Source: Hetaerina americana
Taxonomy: Eukaryota > Arthropoda > Insecta > Odonata > Calopterygidae
Assembly: GCA_022747635.1 (NCBI GenBank)
Contig: JAKTNV010000001.1
Span: 25,686,490 to 25,750,489 of the forward strand
DNA: 64,000 bases
Direction: 5' to 3'
The position numbers and the translations under genes are program-made. Position 1 is the stretch's first letter. Each line of letters begins with the position of its first letter. The notes beneath the pieces are model-generated. The model did no database searches, was not told where the DNA came from, and saw nothing but the letters and a program-made list of their open reading frames with translations. Below are positions 60,601-64,000 of this stretch, piece after piece.

Positions 60601-61940
60601 TTCAACAATTTTAATACGATTCCTTATGCGCTCTATTCAGGAAACTTGCCCCGCGCAACAATGCATTGATAGTGAGTATACTTTAGGCTTAGACTTTGTG
60701 CATTTGAATCGAAATGTAAACTCGATTTCTCTCCCAAGGCATAATGTGATGGTCACAGGGTACGTGTGCTTTCGGCGTCGAGTTTGAGACATTTTGAAAA
60801 TACATGACGATGTCACAGGAAGGACTTCACCACTCGCAGCAAGCCGTGCCGCATGGGGAAATGACAAGGAAGAAATAATATTGACGCGAACAAATAAGAG
60901 TAATAACATAAGACTCGAGAGAGACAAGAAAACACTCGAGAGAGGGGAGTTCAAAGCGTACGAAGGAATTAGGGAGGAGCCAATGAAATGCATGCGGCGA
61001 GACAGTTTCCGAGAAGGCTTAGGGAAGTTGAGATTCTCGCAGCTTAAGAGGCGCATTGAACCACTTCAGTCAATTCCACGAATGCGAATGGAGAAGGGGA
61101 AAAGGGACTTCCAAATAACCATGCTCTCTACCCACGATCCAAATCCAACTTCAAAAATCGGAGCGGATTTCTCCATGGCAAACCACACTGAACGCCTAAT
61201 TAACGCGTATTACTCATTAAAGACTTATTTCATTTAATTTCGGTGAAGCACTCGGGGCTGGAATTTTTTAAAAACTTGTCAGCATGAAACATTAATCAAT
61301 AAATTGTAGGATCAGTACTGCTTTGAACGAGAGGACATATTCGAGTCATGTATTAAAACTAACTACGACACAATTTGGTCCCCTCAAAATACCCTTTTTT
61401 TCGTACCCGGATACTTATAATTAGTGGCTCATTTACAACATCCTGGATTTCGTAATGACCAAGGTTTACTGCAACGCATTGTACAAAAATCAAAAATTTG
61501 CCATTTAAATGTCAAAATCATTATCTATCGCCTCTCCTGAAACTTCTGCCCTGCCTTCTGGGAGGGGGGGGGTGATCACACTACCACCCTTTTCCCTCCA
61601 CATGAATGACCACCACTACTCCACTGTATCTCCCGCTTTCGTTAATTATCGCATCCCTACTCACGCTGCTTCCCACGACCAATCCGTTCACAACTGCTTC
61701 TCTGCTTCAGTGATTGAAACCGTCTCCGTATTCGCAAGCAGCATGGATGTAAGAACACGCGAGACGGTCCACATATAGGTGCTTAAATCTTTCAAACATC
61801 CCAGGCTTCATATCGCCCACTAAAAATATCCAATAACCGGGATTCCCCCTCAAACCCCTGGTCCCTTCCCCCTTAGTCCCCTAACTCCTCCCCCAACCAC
61901 ATTTCCTCCACTCTTCCCCGAGAATGAAATTCTGAAGATA
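54690..61940. other. Long non-coding stretch, no gene recognised
   Basis: Over 7 kb of mostly AT-rich DNA contains no SINE head, transposase or domain that I can recognise. The longest frames (141-155 codons at 59358-59844 on both strands, 147 codons at 60794-61237 on +) overlap each other or lack motifs. It may be intron or intergenic. Confidence 0.4.
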
Positions 61941-61949
61941 GTACTTTAA

Positions 61950-62029
61950 ACACGTACACAAAAATAAACGTTTCACCCCCTGAGTCTTGTTTTTGAAATT
62001 TACGGTGGAGGCATATCCACCATCATCAG
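61950..62029 (-). mobile_element. Penelope-like terminal motif (CTGATGA with a 6-bp stem II)
   Basis: The minus strand reads CTGATGA (62029-62023), T, then a perfect stem GGTGGA/TCCACC around TATGCC, then GTAAA in place of GAAA. About 25 bases on it continues GTGAAACGTTTATTTTTGTG. The word TTTACGGTGGA on + (near 62000) also occurs at 54698-54708 beside the hammerhead-like motif, tying the two sites to one family. The altered core and absent GUC suggest it is dead. Confidence 0.4.
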
Positions 62030-62119
62030 AAGAAGGAATTTTCGAAATTAGAAACCAATGGATTCAGAGAAATTAAGGAGGACAGGCACGATACCGAGCG
62101 CACATCACCACGACGCACC

Positions 62120-62185
62120 TTTGGCAGAGAGGGGCAGTGCGAGAGCGCGGCCTACGTCAAGGGTTCGAACGCCAACCCCGTTATC
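62120..62185 (+). mobile_element. tRNA-like promoter pair, tentative SINE head
   Basis: TGGCAGAGAGG (62122-62132) fits box A and GGGTTCGAACG (62161-62171) fits box B, 39 bases apart. No body shared with other copies in the window was recognised. Confidence 0.3.
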
Positions 62186-62479
62186 TCTCAAGGATAGCAC
62201 AACACCTCAGTGGGAAAAAATAAAATAATACAAAAGATAAGATAGCGATGTAGTCAATATTCGAGTGGCAATCAAGCTTCTCCAATGGATACGGAAATGC
62301 GGACGTGAATCGATAAGCCCTCGCAGCACTGGGAGGTTGATGAGATTAATGCACTGGACAGCCGGGCTGCCGATGTCCACTGCTTTGCCCGTTGGAGCCG
62401 CGATAACATTTCAAGCGGCAACTACACTGGTAGCTAAAACATTTTACACACAAGAAGGAGCACCTTATTTATAGGATTA

Positions 62480-63980
62480 TATGCGGGATATTTCCAAACC
62501 TAAATTAAAAACAGAAATGAAGTGTGAAGTGAAGCGCAGTCAATATTTACACTGTCCGCTTGCACTGTAAGGTGTAACATGGGTAAAAAAGAGAAATAAA
62601 TGTTTAAAAAATAAAAAATTCAAATAAAAACCTAATTACTATTAATCAAAAATTTATGTCAAATTCCCTACTAATCGTGGCCGGAGGGGGGTTGGGGTAG
62701 TAATGTTGAATTAAAAAATCCTTAACAATGAAGTAAGCATTAAAATTATAAACACAAAAAAGAAACTGACAAGAAGAGGAATTTTGTTCGTAAAACCTAA
62801 ATATTGATACAAATAAACTGAGCACGCCTTCATTAACACGTAGGTCACTATTGTTGTGATAGAATCACAAATGAAAGGGAAAATTAATTCTTCCCCCGAG
62901 AAAATTTAATTTCCCAAACTAAGTACTTCCTACGGCGTCACACGCATTAGTATTACATAGTTGTTTTTCACGTAGCCACCATAAAATATCGTTTCTAAAA
63001 TGCTCCTATCGCGACATCACGCTCTCACTTCTGCTTATCGAGTTACCTCGGAGTAATGAAGAGCGTTGTCATAGAGAAAGAGTCAACAACCCTAAGGTAT
63101 CCTTAAAGTACTTGAAAATGTCATTGATTGACTGTGAGTCATCAACAAAAAACTCAGGACCTCGAAAGCGTTTTTCACCACTAACTAGTAGCAAACGTTG
63201 CAGAAAAGACCAGAGACACCGAGTGAGGATGATTCAGTTTCGACACAAACGCCCACCGTAAGTGACCATTTCATGCCTGCTGACCTATGAACATCTGAAT
63301 CTTCCTATTGTTAGAATTTTTTACAATTTATTAAAAAGAAATTTTAGAATCTCGACGTCCGAATTGAAAAAATTAAAGGACAATATTATAATAATATAGA
63401 GACAAGGTTTGAAAAGTAAAGTAATGTAGGTAATGAAATACTTTCATTTGCAAGTATCAGCCAGCAAGCATCCACATGGGTGCAACTGAATGGAACAGGT
63501 AAATATTATAATTAACAATACGCATTGCCATAATTAATTAAAATGGCATAAATACATTAAAATAGATGTAATAAAAGACAAAGAGCATTTTTTTCAATTC
63601 TTAATTTTAATAATTATCTTTTCCTATGGTGTGACCGCGTATGAAAAAGGATTTCATACATAGGTTCATCAGAGAATCTGATCCCCACAATGTTTTACTG
63701 CAGCTTAGCGCACAAATCGGAACGTGAAGATGGAGATATACTAATAATGGAAACGTTTTAACTCGCACGACGTGGGCCTTCCCAAGAATTTGAAATTTAC
63801 AATACCATTCATACAACAAGTTGCTATTTTAAGTGTTCTAACGATTAATTGACGTCTTGTGTACATCCAGTGCAATTTTTAATTAAATTCGATCGGCTTT
63901 CCCGTGCACATTCTTCAATTCACGAATTAAATCCTTCGAAAGTCATTCGGGAAGATTTGTGTCAGGTGGGTCTTCCCAAA
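62480..63980. other. AT-rich non-coding stretch
   Basis: Nothing recognisable was seen. Open frames are at most 70 codons. Confidence 0.5.
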
Positions 63981-63982
63981 TA

Positions 63983-64000
63983 CACACACACACACACACA
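63983..64000. repeat. CA microsatellite at the window edge
   Basis: An alternating CA run continues to the last base of the window, so its true length is unknown. Confidence 0.85.

Noticed and set aside
1..64000. CRISPR array, operon, phage or plasmid features
   Set aside because: There are no regularly spaced direct repeats, no dense coding and no bacterial gene signals. The repeats are eukaryotic.

Overview
The window reads as non-coding DNA from an animal genome, most likely an arthropod and probably an insect. It is AT-rich and packed with stop codons. Short GC- and CpG-rich patches interrupt it, and decayed selfish elements of kinds common in arthropods are scattered through it: mariner, PIF/Harbinger, a non-LTR retrotransposon, Penelope-like terminal motifs and tRNA-derived SINEs. 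I found no intact host protein-coding gene, no rRNA gene, no convincing functional tRNA gene, no CRISPR array and no bacterial-style operon. The longest open frames are mostly low-complexity translations of GC-rich patches. The assignment to arthropods rests on the mix of repeat families, not on a marker gene.

Layout. 1-7.6 kb: AT-rich DNA with a GC-rich patch near 5.8-6.6 kb. 7.6-8.8 kb: a dead PIF/Harbinger transposon, with a HARBI1-like transposase on + and a converging probable second protein on -. 9.06-9.36 kb: a SINE (family A) on -. 13.9-14.7 kb: a GC-rich block with simple repeats. 15.35-15.93 kb: a large TA/CA microsatellite, a Penelope-type terminal motif and a 5'-truncated family A SINE on +. 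19.5-21.5 kb: a family B SINE followed by a broken LINE. 26.0-27.35 kb: a nearly full-length mariner with both ends, interrupted by a 36-bp-arm perfect palindrome. 29.5-32.8 kb: further copies of both SINE families. 38.15-38.6 kb: an internally deleted mariner on -. 42.7-43.3 kb: a polypurine minisatellite and GC-rich patch. 45.7 kb: another Penelope-type motif. 49.9-50.3 kb: a 370-bp mariner deletion derivative with terminal inverted repeats. 54.0-54.7 kb: a tRNA-like repeat flanked by inverted repeats, then a hammerhead-ribozyme-like motif. 62.0-62.2 kb: another Penelope-type motif beside a tRNA-like head. The window ends inside a CA repeat.

How the parts relate. No transposase or reverse transcriptase here looks functional, since each carries frameshifts, stops or lost catalytic residues. 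The SINEs would have depended on LINE enzymes supplied elsewhere. The most unusual items are the very young-looking palindromic insertion inside the old mariner (26.61-26.75 kb), the hammerhead-like fold at 54.65 kb, and the tiny mariner derivative that still carries a readable transposase C-terminus between matching ends (49.9-50.3 kb). The GC-rich patches could be promoters or exons of unseen genes, but the sequence alone does not show this.
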